Positions 17,963 to 26,571 of a stretch of 64,000 bases of DNA are shown piece after piece (the stretch's first letter is position 1; each line of letters starts with the position of its first letter). The notes under the pieces are model-generated. The model did not search any database. It was not told the origin of the DNA and saw only the letters and a program-made list of their open reading frames with translations. This DNA is from Nitrospirillum iridis (GTDB taxonomy: Bacteria; Pseudomonadota; Alphaproteobacteria; Azospirillales; Azospirillaceae), in NCBI RefSeq assembly GCF_014205765.1, contig NZ_JACIIZ010000001.1, positions 615,100-679,099 on the forward strand, read 5' to 3'. The position numbers were made by a program, and so were the translations under genes.

Positions 17963-18661
17963 ATGAAGCGGATTTACAAGACCGTGGCTGTGGTGCCTGG
18001 CGCGGCTGGCGGCTGGCAGGTGCTTCTGGACGCCCGCGTCCTGAAATCGCCGGCCAAGGCGGACCTGGTGCTGCCGACCGAGGCGTTGGCCCAGGCGGTG
18101 GCGGCGGAGTGGGAGGCCCAGGGTGATACCGTGGTGCCGGACAGCATGCCGATGATGCAGTTGGCGTCCACCTGCGTCGACCGGGTGGGGCCGCAACGCG
18201 CCGTCATCCTAGACAGCGCGGCGGCCTACGGCGGCACCGATCTGCTGTGCTACCGCGCGGCGGAACCGGCGAAGCTGGTGGAGCGGCAGGCCCGCGCCTG
18301 GCAGCCCCTGCTGGACTGGGCGGTCCTGCGCTACGACGCCCTATTGCACACCACCACCGGCATCATCCACCGCGCCCAGGACCCATCGGCGCTGAACGCC
18401 CTGAAGCGCGCGCTGGAGGAGCTGGACGACTGGCAACTGACCGGGGTGCAGAACGTCGTGGCGCTGACCGGGTCGCTCATCCTGGGGCTCGCCTTGTTCG
18501 AGGGCCGTATCGATGGGCATCAGGCCTTTGAGCTGGCGGAACTCGACGAGTCGTTCCAAATCGAGCGGTGGGGGGAGGATGATGAGGCCAAGGACCGCCG
18601 CCAGTCGCTGAGGGCCGACCTGCTTGCCAGTTTACGTTACTTGGACTTGCTGCGGGCTTGA
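17963..18661 (+). CDS. ATP12-family F1-ATPase assembly chaperone
   Basis: 232 aa. It matches ATP12, the chaperone that binds the F1 alpha subunit during ATP synthase assembly in mitochondria and Alphaproteobacteria. Features: MKRIYKTVAVVPG...WQVLLDARVLKSPAKADLVLPT, LAQAVAAEWEAQGD, PMMQLASTCVDRV, GGTDLLCYRA and QARAWQPLLDWA, then VVALTGSLILGLALFEG. Start chosen as ATG 17963, where the family usually begins and AGGGG is close by; an in-frame ATG at 17939 would add eight residues. It is the last gene of the run beginning at 14873. Confidence 0.9.
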   Translation: MKRIYKTVAVVPGAAGGWQVLLDARVLKSPAKADLVLPTEALAQAVAAEWEAQGDTVVPDSMPMMQLASTCVDRVGPQRAVILDSAAAYGGTDLLCYRAAEPAKLVERQARAWQPLLDWAVLRYDALLHTTTGIIHRAQDPSALNALKRALEELDDWQLTGVQNVVALTGSLILGLALFEGRIDGHQAFELAELDESFQIERWGEDDEAKDRRQSLRADLLASLRYLDLLRA

Positions 18662-18759
18662 GTGGCGGGGCGCAGAAATCATTGGAACTGGGCGGCGGTC
18701 GCCCCCTTATATGCGGTGCAATAACTGTTCAGCCCAGCACTTCAAGGACCCCGTTCCCC

Positions 18760-19059
18760 ATGACCTTCGATCAGATTGAAGCCAAGATGCGCGCCTCGCT
18801 CAGCCAGTTCACCGGCCTGGGTGCCAAGGTGAAGTTCGACTTTGGCGCCGACGGGGCCCTGTTCCTGGACGCGACCAAGGTGCCCACCGTGTCGCGCGAG
18901 CCGGTGGACGTGAACACCACACTGAAAATCTCGCTGGCCGATTTCGTGAAGCTCAGCGACGGCAAGCTCAGCCCGACCCTGGCCTTCACCTTCGGCAAGC
19001 TGAAGGTCCAGGGCGATATGGGCGTGGCGATGAAGCTCGCCGGCATGCTGGATGATTGA
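18760..19059 (+). CDS. SCP2 sterol-binding domain protein
   Basis: 99 aa, a stand-alone SCP2-like domain that would form a hydrophobic lipid- or acyl-binding pocket. Seen: TFDQIEAKMRASL, DGALFLDA, VDVNTTLKISLADFVKLSDGKLSPTLAFTFGKLKVQGDMGVAMKLAGML, the family's characteristic strand-helix ending (GKLKVQGDM). ATG 18760 gives a start in line with other members. It has its own short upstream region (about 100 bp after the ATP12 gene) and is convergent with the flavin oxidase gene. Ligand unknown. Confidence 0.88.
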   Translation: MTFDQIEAKMRASLSQFTGLGAKVKFDFGADGALFLDATKVPTVSREPVDVNTTLKISLADFVKLSDGKLSPTLAFTFGKLKVQGDMGVAMKLAGMLDD

Positions 19060-19077
19060 TCCCAGCGCGTCGTAGCT

Positions 19078-19107
19078 CACGACTGCGGGCGCCGGAGTCA
19101 CGATCAA
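19078..19107. repeat. Copy 1 of a short intergenic sequence shared with 29700-29790
   Basis: The 18-base CGACTGCGGGCGCCGGAG, followed by an AAATGCCGCAGGTAT-like tail, recurs downstream of fliJ in the same relative order. Both copies are intergenic and lie next to convergent or terminal gene ends. Confidence 0.4.
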
Positions 19108-19145
19108 ATGCCGCAGGTATGAGGCCGTGAAGATCCAGCCCACCG

Positions 19146-20678
19146 TCAGACGGGCTGGATCCCCTGGCCATAGGTAAACAGCGACTTGGGGTCGACCTGG
19201 GTCTTGACCGCCCGCAGCTTCGCGTAGTTTTCGCCGTAATAGTCCCGCTGCCAGTTCTTCAGCGATGCGTCGGGGAAGTTCTGGTAGGCGCCGACACCCT
19301 TCGCCCGGGCGCGGACATCGTCATAGAACCTTTGCTGCCAGGCCAGGTTCTCCTGCACCAGGCTGGGCGGGTCCTTCAGGGTCCACCAGTTGACTTCGCT
19401 GGAAAACAGCCAATCGTATCCACGGTGGACGAAGGCCGTATCACCGGGCTGAAGGTTGTTCACGGCCCCGCCCACCTGGAAGAACTTGAAAGCGGATGCC
19501 ATGCAGGTTCCTGGCATGGCGTCGGCGAACGCCAGCATGGATGCCACCATCTCCAGCGTCAGATCGCTGGTCCGCAGGAAGGTCGACTGTTCCCGGTAGT
19601 AATAGGGGAAGGTCTCCTCCGCCAGGATGTCCTGGGCCTGCCAGTATGGCGCGCTCGGTTCATACTTGTCCTTCACCGCCTCGTCCCACAGCGGACCGAA
19701 CAACTGGGGCACGTCGATGCCGGCATGGGCCTGGCCCATGGCGGATATGGTGATGCCGGTGCCGGCGGCCCGGGCCTGGCGGCTGGGCACCGTCACCGAT
19801 ATCTTGCTGCCGAAGCCGTCGGGCGCCCCCTGCAACCGGTGCAGCAGGTCGAACAGCACCTGCTCCAGTCGATCCCGCTTCAGGGACCAGTGCACCTCGA
19901 ACACCGCGACGGTGGTGACGGGGAAGGTCTCCAGCGTGAAGCTGGTATTGACGCCGAAATTGCCGCCGGCACCGCCCTGGCAGGCCCACAGCAGGTCCTT
20001 GTCGGCATCGGCGCTGGCGTTGACCAGGGTGCCGTCGGCCAGAACCAACTCGGTTTCCCGCATCAGGTCCGACCCGATGCCCAGCAGCCGCATGTTGAAG
20101 CCGATGCCGCCCCCCAGAAGGAACCCGGCGGCGCCCACGCCATCGCAGCGGCCGTGGGTGACTGTGCGGCCCAGGCGCTCCAGCGCCTTGTAGACCAGGG
20201 AATTGACGGTGCCGCCGGATATCCGCACCAGACCGCGCTTCTCGTCCACCAGCTTGACCCCCGCCATGGGCGACATGTCGATCAGCAGCCCATGGGTGGT
20301 GGAATAGCCGGCGTAATTGTGGCCACCGGACCGCACGGAGAAGCGGGTGCCGGTCTTCTTGGCCCAACTCAGGCAGGCCATGACGTCATCGGCGGTGGAG
20401 CAGCGGGCGACGGCCGCTGGCCGTGTGGCATAGCGCAGGTTGTTGGGTCGGGAATAGTCGCCGAAGAAGGGGTCGTCCGGCAGCACCAGGGCGCCCTTCA
20501 GGGCCCGCGCCAGATCCACCCAGGCGCCCTTGCCGGGCAGGTGCGGCTGCGCATGCAGTTCCTCGCCCGGGTTGGCCAGCATCTGCTGCGCCCGCGCCGG
20601 CAGGCTGGCCCCCACGGCCAGGGCGCCCAACCCCTTGAGTATGGACCGCCGCCCCGTCGCCGTGTCGAATGCCCCCAC
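19146..20678 (-). CDS. Tat-exported FAD-linked oxidase of the berberine-bridge (BBE) type
   Basis: 510 aa. GTG 20678 is chosen because AGGGGAG lies seven bases upstream and because it places a twin-arginine signal at the start: TGRRSILKGLGALAVGAS then ARA. The FAD_binding_4 domain follows: RSGGHNYAGYS with His120 and GRCDGVGAAGFLLGGGIGF with Cys178, the two positions that form bicovalent flavin links in BBE-like oxidases. The C-terminus (YQNFPDASLKNWQRDYYGENYAKLRAVK) is the BBE domain. Such enzymes oxidise alcohols, sugars or alkaloid-like substrates using oxygen. It is 97 bp downstream of the RoxA-like cytochrome gene on the same strand and may be co-transcribed. Confidence 0.88.
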   Translation of the reverse strand: MGAFDTATGRRSILKGLGALAVGASLPARAQQMLANPGEELHAQPHLPGKGAWVDLARALKGALVLPDDPFFGDYSRPNNLRYATRPAAVARCSTADDVMACLSWAKKTGTRFSVRSGGHNYAGYSTTHGLLIDMSPMAGVKLVDEKRGLVRISGGTVNSLVYKALERLGRTVTHGRCDGVGAAGFLLGGGIGFNMRLLGIGSDLMRETELVLADGTLVNASADADKDLLWACQGGAGGNFGVNTSFTLETFPVTTVAVFEVHWSLKRDRLEQVLFDLLHRLQGAPDGFGSKISVTVPSRQARAAGTGITISAMGQAHAGIDVPQLFGPLWDEAVKDKYEPSAPYWQAQDILAEETFPYYYREQSTFLRTSDLTLEMVASMLAFADAMPGTCMASAFKFFQVGGAVNNLQPGDTAFVHRGYDWLFSSEVNWWTLKDPPSLVQENLAWQQRFYDDVRARAKGVGAYQNFPDASLKNWQRDYYGENYAKLRAVKTQVDPKSLFTYGQGIQPV

Positions 20679-20775
20679 CGCACATCTCCCCTTATCAGTG
20701 TATTGGATGGAGATTAATTCCACCAAATCGGCGCGCGGCGCAAGGGGCTTTCCCGCTGCGTGGCACCGGAGCCAC

Positions 20776-22803
20776 TCACTGGCTTTTCAGGAACTCGATC
20801 AGGGCCAGCTTGTCGTCTTCGCTCAATGCCGGGCCGATAACGCCATTCTGGCCGACCGTGCCGTTGCGGAATTCATGTCCGCGGTTCGAGTTGCCCGCGA
20901 GCGTGGTGTCCAGCGTGAAGGTGCCGCCGGGGCAATCGTTCACGTCCAGGCCAACCTTTCCCGGGTCATAGGCGCGGTTACCCAGGCAGAAGCTCTTGGG
21001 CCTATCCTTCGCGGGATCGGAACCTAGCAACGCGTACAGCGAGGGCACCGACCCGTTGTGCAGGTAGGGTGGCACCGCCCAGATGCCGTTCAAGGGGCGG
21101 GCCTTGTAAACCGGGCGTGCCTGGATGCAATTGGGCCGGTTGCCCTTCAACGCGTCGCGCGTGTTCTTGTCCTGCGTCACTCCCTGATCGTCCAGATACT
21201 TCTTGACCACCATCTGGACGGAGTAGGCGAGGGCCGGGCCAAATCCCAGCTTAGTCTGGGGCTCGGATGGGTCGGTAAAGCAGAGGGTGCCCGGCTGCCA
21301 GCCCGGATTGCCGGCTTGGACGCCCAGGTAGGCTGGAACCGTCACCTGGCGCTGGAGCAGAACTTGCTCCTCCGCAGGGTCGGTGCCGACCTCGCTCTGG
21401 TCGATCAGGACGGCCTTCAGATAGCTCTCGCCATGCTCGTTCGGGGTGGTCCACAGGGTGGGCGCGTAGATCGCCTGATCCGGCGCGTCCATGGGCGGCA
21501 GATGGCAGCCCTGGCAGTACTGCGCATACAGCGCGCGGCCCTTGTCCCGCTTGGCGGCATCGATGGGGCCCAGCACGTCTTCCGGCCATTTGGGCGACAT
21601 CAGGCCGTTGAAGCCCGTTACCTTGTTGTCACCGGCCGGGGTCAGGGGGTAGGGGCCCGCCAGCAGGTGTTCCATCGCGGAGATGGTGTCGACGGCGACG
21701 TTGGAACTCCACAGCCGGCCAGGATCATTGGCCGTGGTCAGGTTCATCAGGGCGTTCACGCCCATGGCCTCTCCCGCGTTGCGGATGACCGGCTGCAGGA
21801 TGGAACCGTCGTATTGCGCCCAATCGACCCAAGGGACGTCCCAGATGTGCGGGAACTTCACCGGCGCATTCAGGGCGGCATAATTGCTGACCGCGTTGAA
21901 GCCGGGCGCGTTCGCCAGGTTCTGATAGAATACGGTGTTGCCGATGCGGTTCAGGGCGTCCAGTCGGTTGAAACCTTCCTGGATGTCGTTCTTGCTGACG
22001 GAGGCGACCGCGCCCGCGGCGTCCTTAAGGGTCTTCAGCACGGCGCTCAGTTGCTCGTGCAGCACCTTCTTGTCGGCGTCGCTGGCGTTCGGTCCCAGGA
22101 CGCGCCCTGCGAAGTCATTGAAACGCCAGGGCAGCAGATCGGTCAGTAGAAGGGCCCCGCCCAGCGCGTCGGTGAACGTGCCCAGGTTCAACCCGGCGTT
22201 GGCGCCGTCGATGCGCAGACTGACACCCTTGTATTCCAAGTGCCCGGTGTGGCAGGCGGCGCAAGTGAAGCCAAGTTGGTCAGGCAGGGGTGTGCCGGTG
22301 GTGGGGTTGGTGACGTTCCGGGTGATGGCGAAGCCTACCGGCAGGCCATCGGGGTTGGCATCGTCCAACGCTTTTCCGTAGTTGGCGTATTCACCGCCGT
22401 CGACCGGCTGGGCGTAGCCGTATCGCGGGTCCGTCCACTGGCCGCCTTTCCCATTGGCCGAGAGGCCGCCGCCGGATGGCGGGCTGGGGATGAAGCCGAA
22501 ACCTGTCAAATAGGCGTCACGCGCCAGCAGTGGGGGTTGCCCCCAAAGGGATAGCCGCGGTTCCGCTAGGGAAATGAACCACTTGTATGGAATGGGCAGC
22601 GTCGATGTGCCTTGGCTGGCGTGGTGGTACCAGTACCGGTCGGCCGAGCGCCAGTTCTGGTTCAGCCAGCGGGCCTCCTTCACCGGTTGGGCCGGCGGCA
22701 GGGTTGGCGACAGCTTGTTCCAGATGGGCCGGATATAGACGTAGCCCCCCACGACGACGATCGCCACGACCGCTGCCAGCACCACTTTCCACCAGGATTT
22801 CAT
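20776..22803 (-). CDS. RoxA/di-haem peroxidase-like c-type cytochrome
   Basis: 675 aa. An N-terminal membrane helix (KVVLAAVVAIVVVGGYVYI) anchors or exports the protein. Two c-haem attachment sites are present: CAACH at residues 181-185 and CQGCH at 430-434. The conserved closing motif GIWAVPPYLHNGSVPSLYALL is that of the cytochrome c peroxidase/RoxA superfamily. Length, haem spacing and this motif resemble RoxA/RoxB rubber oxygenases more than the ~340-aa CcpA peroxidases, but the residues that distinguish oxygenase from peroxidase cannot be judged here. ATG 22803 has AAGGGCGG upstream. It is divergent from the P450 gene and upstream of the flavin oxidase. Confidence 0.75.
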   Translation of the reverse strand: MKSWWKVVLAAVVAIVVVGGYVYIRPIWNKLSPTLPPAQPVKEARWLNQNWRSADRYWYHHASQGTSTLPIPYKWFISLAEPRLSLWGQPPLLARDAYLTGFGFIPSPPSGGGLSANGKGGQWTDPRYGYAQPVDGGEYANYGKALDDANPDGLPVGFAITRNVTNPTTGTPLPDQLGFTCAACHTGHLEYKGVSLRIDGANAGLNLGTFTDALGGALLLTDLLPWRFNDFAGRVLGPNASDADKKVLHEQLSAVLKTLKDAAGAVASVSKNDIQEGFNRLDALNRIGNTVFYQNLANAPGFNAVSNYAALNAPVKFPHIWDVPWVDWAQYDGSILQPVIRNAGEAMGVNALMNLTTANDPGRLWSSNVAVDTISAMEHLLAGPYPLTPAGDNKVTGFNGLMSPKWPEDVLGPIDAAKRDKGRALYAQYCQGCHLPPMDAPDQAIYAPTLWTTPNEHGESYLKAVLIDQSEVGTDPAEEQVLLQRQVTVPAYLGVQAGNPGWQPGTLCFTDPSEPQTKLGFGPALAYSVQMVVKKYLDDQGVTQDKNTRDALKGNRPNCIQARPVYKARPLNGIWAVPPYLHNGSVPSLYALLGSDPAKDRPKSFCLGNRAYDPGKVGLDVNDCPGGTFTLDTTLAGNSNRGHEFRNGTVGQNGVIGPALSEDDKLALIEFLKSQ

Positions 22804-22933
22804 ATCGTCCGCCCTTGGTAGAGAAAAACTCGCACAGAACAATTTTAAGTGTTATATCATAATCGGACGCATTGGAAGATAGTTTGCCCTTCTTAAGGGT
22901 AAAACATTTGCCGACAAACCTAAGAGACCCCCA
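22804..22933. promoter_or_regulatory. Divergent promoter region between the RoxA-like and P450 genes
   Basis: 130 bp, AT-rich in its centre (TTTTAAGTGTTATATCATAA at about 22843-22862). It contains the small inverted repeat CCCTT-CTT-AAGGG at 22887-22899, 35 bases before the P450 start. It probably holds both promoters and a shared operator; no regulator gene is adjacent. Confidence 0.45.
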
Positions 22934-24202
22934 ATGACCGCCCTCTCCGATCAGTTCCTGCCCGCTTATGACGCGGCCCCCACCCCGCAACAGAAGTTGC
23001 AGCTACTGCTCCTGTGGGTGGCCCAGAAGCCCCTGGTGCTGTTTCAGCAGTTGCGCGACCAGCGGCCCATTCTGGCTGTTCCGGGCGGGCCGGTGCTGCT
23101 GACCCTATGCGCCGACGTGCAGGAGGCGCTGTCGCGGAACACTGTGTTCACCGTCCGCCCCTACTTGCCCAAGATCGATCCGTCGGTCGGGCCATTCATG
23201 CTGGACCATGACGACACCGTCTATAATCAGCGCGACAAGGGCATCCTGCGGGCCTTGATCCAACAGATCGACATGCCGGGGGTGCGCCGGACGGTATCGG
23301 CTCTGTCGCAAAAGGCCATAGCCAACGGGGCATCGTACGACGGGCGCCTGGACTTGGTGACTCAGGTCACCCGCCCGGTTCCGGTCGGGCTGACCGGGGC
23401 CTATTTCGGCTTCCCTGGGCCGGACGTGACAACGATGCTGAAGTGGTCCTACGCCACCCAGTACGACATGTTCCACAATCTGAGCGACGACCCCACCATT
23501 CATGCCGCCAACCTGGCGGCGGGGCAGGGGATGAAGGACTATCTGTCCACGTTCCTGCCGCAAAGGGCGCGACAGGTGGCCGCCGATCCACAAATCGATG
23601 ACGTCGTCGCCCGCCTGTTGCGCCTGGTGACGCCGCCGCAGATCGGCTTTGACATGGCCCGCATCATGACAAACACCATGGGGCTGTTGGTCGGTGGGAT
23701 TGAGACGACATCGGCTGCCACCGTCCAGGCCATCGACCAGATCCTAGACCGGCCTGCCGTGTTGGCAAGCGCGCTTCAGGCGGTGCTGGCTGATGATGAC
23801 ACGGCCTTCGATGCCATTTTCTGGGAGGCGTTGCGCTTCAATCCCATCAATCCCTTCGTGGTGCGCCTTTCGGTCGCGCCCTATGTCATCGCCGGCGGAA
23901 CGCCGCGGGAAACGACCATTCCGGCCAACACCTTGGTCTTCTGTTCCAACGCGTCTGCCATGCAAGACGCCGCCGCCGTTCCCCAGCCGGGGAATTTCAT
24001 TCCCGGCCGGCCTGGCTACGTCTACATGCATTTCGGCTACGGCGCGCACCTTTGCCTGGGCGACCAGGTCAGCCTGCAGCAGGCGCCAGAGATGGCGAAA
24101 CAGATCTTCAAGGCGGGGTTTACCAAACGCGCCCCTGGCACTGCCGGCCAAATCGACTTTAAGGGAGGGCCGTTCCCGGAATCCTTCACCCTCTTACGTT
24201 AA
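22934..24202 (+). CDS. Cytochrome P450
   Basis: 422 aa soluble bacterial P450 monooxygenase. The I-helix oxygen-binding segment reads LLVGGIETTSAA (residues 251-262), the ExxR of the K-helix is E298-A-L-R301, and the haem loop HFGYGAHLCLG places the axial thiolate at Cys374. The N-terminal half is divergent from well known CYP families. No ferredoxin or reductase gene is adjacent, so electrons must come from elsewhere. It is transcribed away from the RoxA-like cytochrome and flavin oxidase genes, making a three-enzyme oxidative cluster; a shared substrate is an inference. It ends 21 bp before the convergent methyltransferase gene. Confidence 0.9.
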   Translation: MTALSDQFLPAYDAAPTPQQKLQLLLLWVAQKPLVLFQQLRDQRPILAVPGGPVLLTLCADVQEALSRNTVFTVRPYLPKIDPSVGPFMLDHDDTVYNQRDKGILRALIQQIDMPGVRRTVSALSQKAIANGASYDGRLDLVTQVTRPVPVGLTGAYFGFPGPDVTTMLKWSYATQYDMFHNLSDDPTIHAANLAAGQGMKDYLSTFLPQRARQVAADPQIDDVVARLLRLVTPPQIGFDMARIMTNTMGLLVGGIETTSAATVQAIDQILDRPAVLASALQAVLADDDTAFDAIFWEALRFNPINPFVVRLSVAPYVIAGGTPRETTIPANTLVFCSNASAMQDAAAVPQPGNFIPGRPGYVYMHFGYGAHLCLGDQVSLQQAPEMAKQIFKAGFTKRAPGTAGQIDFKGGPFPESFTLLR

Positions 24203-24223
24203 GAGGGAAAGCCCGCCGTGGCC

Positions 24224-25585
24224 TCAGCGCTTCAGGCTCAGCCACACATTGTGCCCGTCGTGGAAGACGCTGACGTCCACCGCCTCGCCGGCCATCAGGT
24301 CGAGGGGGCGGCGGGGCAGGTAAAGGCCCAGCTGCCAGCCGGAGGCCTCGCCGGGGTTGAGCGGGCTGTTCTCGAATTCCACCCCGTCCCATAGCTTCAG
24401 CCAGATCCATTGCAGCAGGCCGACACAGCGGCCATCGGCCGTGACCGGCAGGGACAGGTGGCCGTGCCAGCTTTTGCCCGGCGAGGGATCGGTCAGGTCG
24501 ACGCTCAGCGCCTGGAACGGCTCCGACAGCGGCCGGAACGGCACCGCCCGTTCCAGACGGACGGAGCGGGGAGCCAGGCGGTTGAACGCCGCGAGGTCGA
24601 ATCCACAAGCCTCCTCCACGAAGAAGTTCCGCTCCAACGTCCGGCTTTCGGCCAACAGGGCCCGCACGCCGCCGGCCTGGGGGATGACGCGCGCGTCGGG
24701 GGCCAGCAACCGGTCCTTGGCGTCGCGCACCGCCGGCAGCACCCGCTCGGACAGCAGATCGCTGGACAGGATTTCCGAGACCAGCAGATCGGCCGGACGC
24801 GGCAGGTCCGTGCCCACGGTCACCGCGCTGGAGGGTTTGGCGATGACGGTGACGCGGTCGCCATATCCGTTGGCGGCGATGATGGCGCGGGCCGCTTCCG
24901 CGATGGTGGGGTCGGCCTCGCAGGTGTACACGTGGGCGGCGCCGGCGCGGGCCGCCATCATCGCCAGCAGGCCGGAGCCGGTGCCGATTTCCAAGACGAT
25001 GTCCCCGGGGCGCACGGCGGCGGTGAGGGCCGCCTCGTAAGCCGCGTTGCGCTCCGTATCGTTCATCATCGGCAGGTGCCAGCGGGGCATCAGCGCGGTA
25101 CGCAGCTTGTTCAGCTGCAATTCCGCCTCGATGAAGTCCGGCTTCAGGTCCAGGGCGGTCTCGGTATGCGCCACCGCCTCGGCGATTCGGCCCAGGTCGC
25201 GCAGCGCCGCCGCCAAGTTGAAGCGGCTTATGGGGTCATCCGGCTCGGCCGCCACCGCGCGGGCGAAGGCGTCCGCCGCTTCCTTGGCGTGGCCCAGCTT
25301 CTGATGGCAGAGTCCGATGTTGAAGTCACGCCCCCGCCAGGTGGGGTCCAGGCTGATGGCCTTGCGGAAGGCCTCCAGCGCGTCCTTCCACTTGCCCAGA
25401 TGCTTGCACACCGTGCCCAGGTTCCAGTGCACGGCCGAGGCGCGGGGCAGCAGGCGGGCGACATCGCGGTAGACCGCCTCCGCCTCCGCCCAGCGGCCCT
25501 GGTTCTGATGCTCCACGCCTTGGGCGAACAGGGCCTCGGGCGGAATCGACGGGCTGGCGGCGGGCGGCTTGGTCGGCTTGGCCAT
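24224..25585 (-). CDS. TPR-fused PRMT-like S-adenosylmethionine methyltransferase
   Basis: 453 aa. Residues about 15-165 are four to five tetratricopeptide repeats (AVHWNLGTVCKHLGKWKDALEAFRKAISLDPT and similar). A linker WHLPMMNDTERNAAYEAAL leads into a Rossmann methyltransferase with motif I VLEIGTGSGLLAMMAARAGA, an acidic residue binding the ribose (YTCEADPTIA), and SEILSSDLLSERVLP where protein arginine methyltransferases have their double-E loop. The linker and loop recall PRMT7/PRMT9, and PRMT9 also carries TPRs. Arginine methylation is inference. It is upstream of no obvious partner; lepB precedes it on the same strand by 36 bp. Confidence 0.75.
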   Translation of the reverse strand: MAKPTKPPAASPSIPPEALFAQGVEHQNQGRWAEAEAVYRDVARLLPRASAVHWNLGTVCKHLGKWKDALEAFRKAISLDPTWRGRDFNIGLCHQKLGHAKEAADAFARAVAAEPDDPISRFNLAAALRDLGRIAEAVAHTETALDLKPDFIEAELQLNKLRTALMPRWHLPMMNDTERNAAYEAALTAAVRPGDIVLEIGTGSGLLAMMAARAGAAHVYTCEADPTIAEAARAIIAANGYGDRVTVIAKPSSAVTVGTDLPRPADLLVSEILSSDLLSERVLPAVRDAKDRLLAPDARVIPQAGGVRALLAESRTLERNFFVEEACGFDLAAFNRLAPRSVRLERAVPFRPLSEPFQALSVDLTDPSPGKSWHGHLSLPVTADGRCVGLLQWIWLKLWDGVEFENSPLNPGEASGWQLGLYLPRRPLDLMAGEAVDVSVFHDGHNVWLSLKR

Positions 25586-25621
25586 GGGGCAGGGGGGCTT
25601 CCGTTGGGGAGTGCGGTCAGG

Positions 25622-26377
25622 TCAGGGCTTCAGGCTGCGGCCGAAGCGGCTGGTCCAGTCGCCGCCCGGGCAGGCGAGGGCGCCATCCGCCCTGCACAGA
25701 TGATTGGTATAGGCGGTGAACTGGGCGCGCGCCACCACCCGGTCCAGCGGCACGAAGCCCAGCTCGGGATAAGGGAAGCGGCTGTCCTGGCTGTTGTCGC
25801 GATTGTCGCCCATGAGGAAGACATGGCCTGCGGGCACGGTGTAGACCCCGGTGTTGTCGGCCGGGCCGTTGTCGCTGCGCTGAAGCACGGCATGGCGGGC
25901 GAGGGTGCCGTCGGCGGCCGGCAGATCCTCCACATACTCCGTCACGTGCACGGTGCGGCCGTGGTCATCGCGGTAATCATAGGCGCCGGTCTCATGCCGG
26001 GCTATCACCTGGCCGTTCAGCACCAGCCGCCCGTGGACCAGTTGCACCGTGTCGCCCGGCAGGCCGATGACCCGCTTGACCAAGGCATCCGGCGCGCCTT
26101 CCGGCTTCAGCACGACGATGTCGCCCCGTCGCGGCAGTTGGGGCAGCAGGCGGCCGTCCGCCGTGGGGATGCTGCCCTCCGGCAGGGTGAAGTCCGGCGA
26201 ATACCGGCTGTAGCCATAGGCGTACTTGGCGGTGACGAAGTGGTCGCCCACCGCCAGCGTGGGCAGCATGCTTTCCGACGGCACGTAATAGCTGCCGAAA
26301 GCGAAGGCCCGGAAGGACAGCACGCAGACAGCCCAGATCAGAATGAACCGACCCCATTCCAGCATCGCGCGCCGCAT
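25622..26377 (-). CDS. lepB: Signal peptidase I
   Basis: 251 aa type I leader peptidase that cleaves Sec and Tat signal peptides at the inner-membrane periplasmic face. One N-terminal helix (GRFILIWAVCVLSFRAFAF), box B PSESMLPTL with catalytic Ser36, box D RGDIVVL and KRVIGLPGD with catalytic Lys101, and box E GHVFLMGDNRDNSQDSR. ATG 26377 is supported by GGAGGG four bases upstream. A second, likely house-keeping lepB linked to rnc/era may exist elsewhere; that operon is not in this window, so this may be a paralogue. Confidence 0.92.
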   Translation of the reverse strand: MRRAMLEWGRFILIWAVCVLSFRAFAFGSYYVPSESMLPTLAVGDHFVTAKYAYGYSRYSPDFTLPEGSIPTADGRLLPQLPRRGDIVVLKPEGAPDALVKRVIGLPGDTVQLVHGRLVLNGQVIARHETGAYDYRDDHGRTVHVTEYVEDLPAADGTLARHAVLQRSDNGPADNTGVYTVPAGHVFLMGDNRDNSQDSRFPYPELGFVPLDRVVARAQFTAYTNHLCRADGALACPGGDWTSRFGRSLKP

Positions 26378-26467
26378 CGTTCCCTCCACCCATGGTCGTG
26401 CCCCTCGGGGCCGGTGCGCGCGATGATGCCGAAGGGCGGGACGCCTTGTCCATCGTGCCGTTGGCGG

Positions 26468-26534
26468 GATGAGCCTGCCCGCGAGTCGGCTTCACGCCCA
26501 AAGGCGATTCCGCCTGCGGGCGATCTGCTCTATA
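26468..26534 (+). repeat. Interspersed intergenic repeat, copy C
   Basis: GAGCCTGCCCGCGAGTCGGC, TTCACGCCCAAAGGCGATTC and CGCCTGCGGGCGATCTGCTC run consecutively and align with the copy at 30725-30795, with a few changes in the stem. The core can fold as GCCCAAAGGCG ... CGCCTGCGGGC. It lies between lepB and the acylphosphatase gene, just upstream of the latter. Confidence 0.6.
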
Positions 26535-26571
26535 CCCGTCGCCGTTCCTCTTCCTTGCCAGCGGAGCCCCC

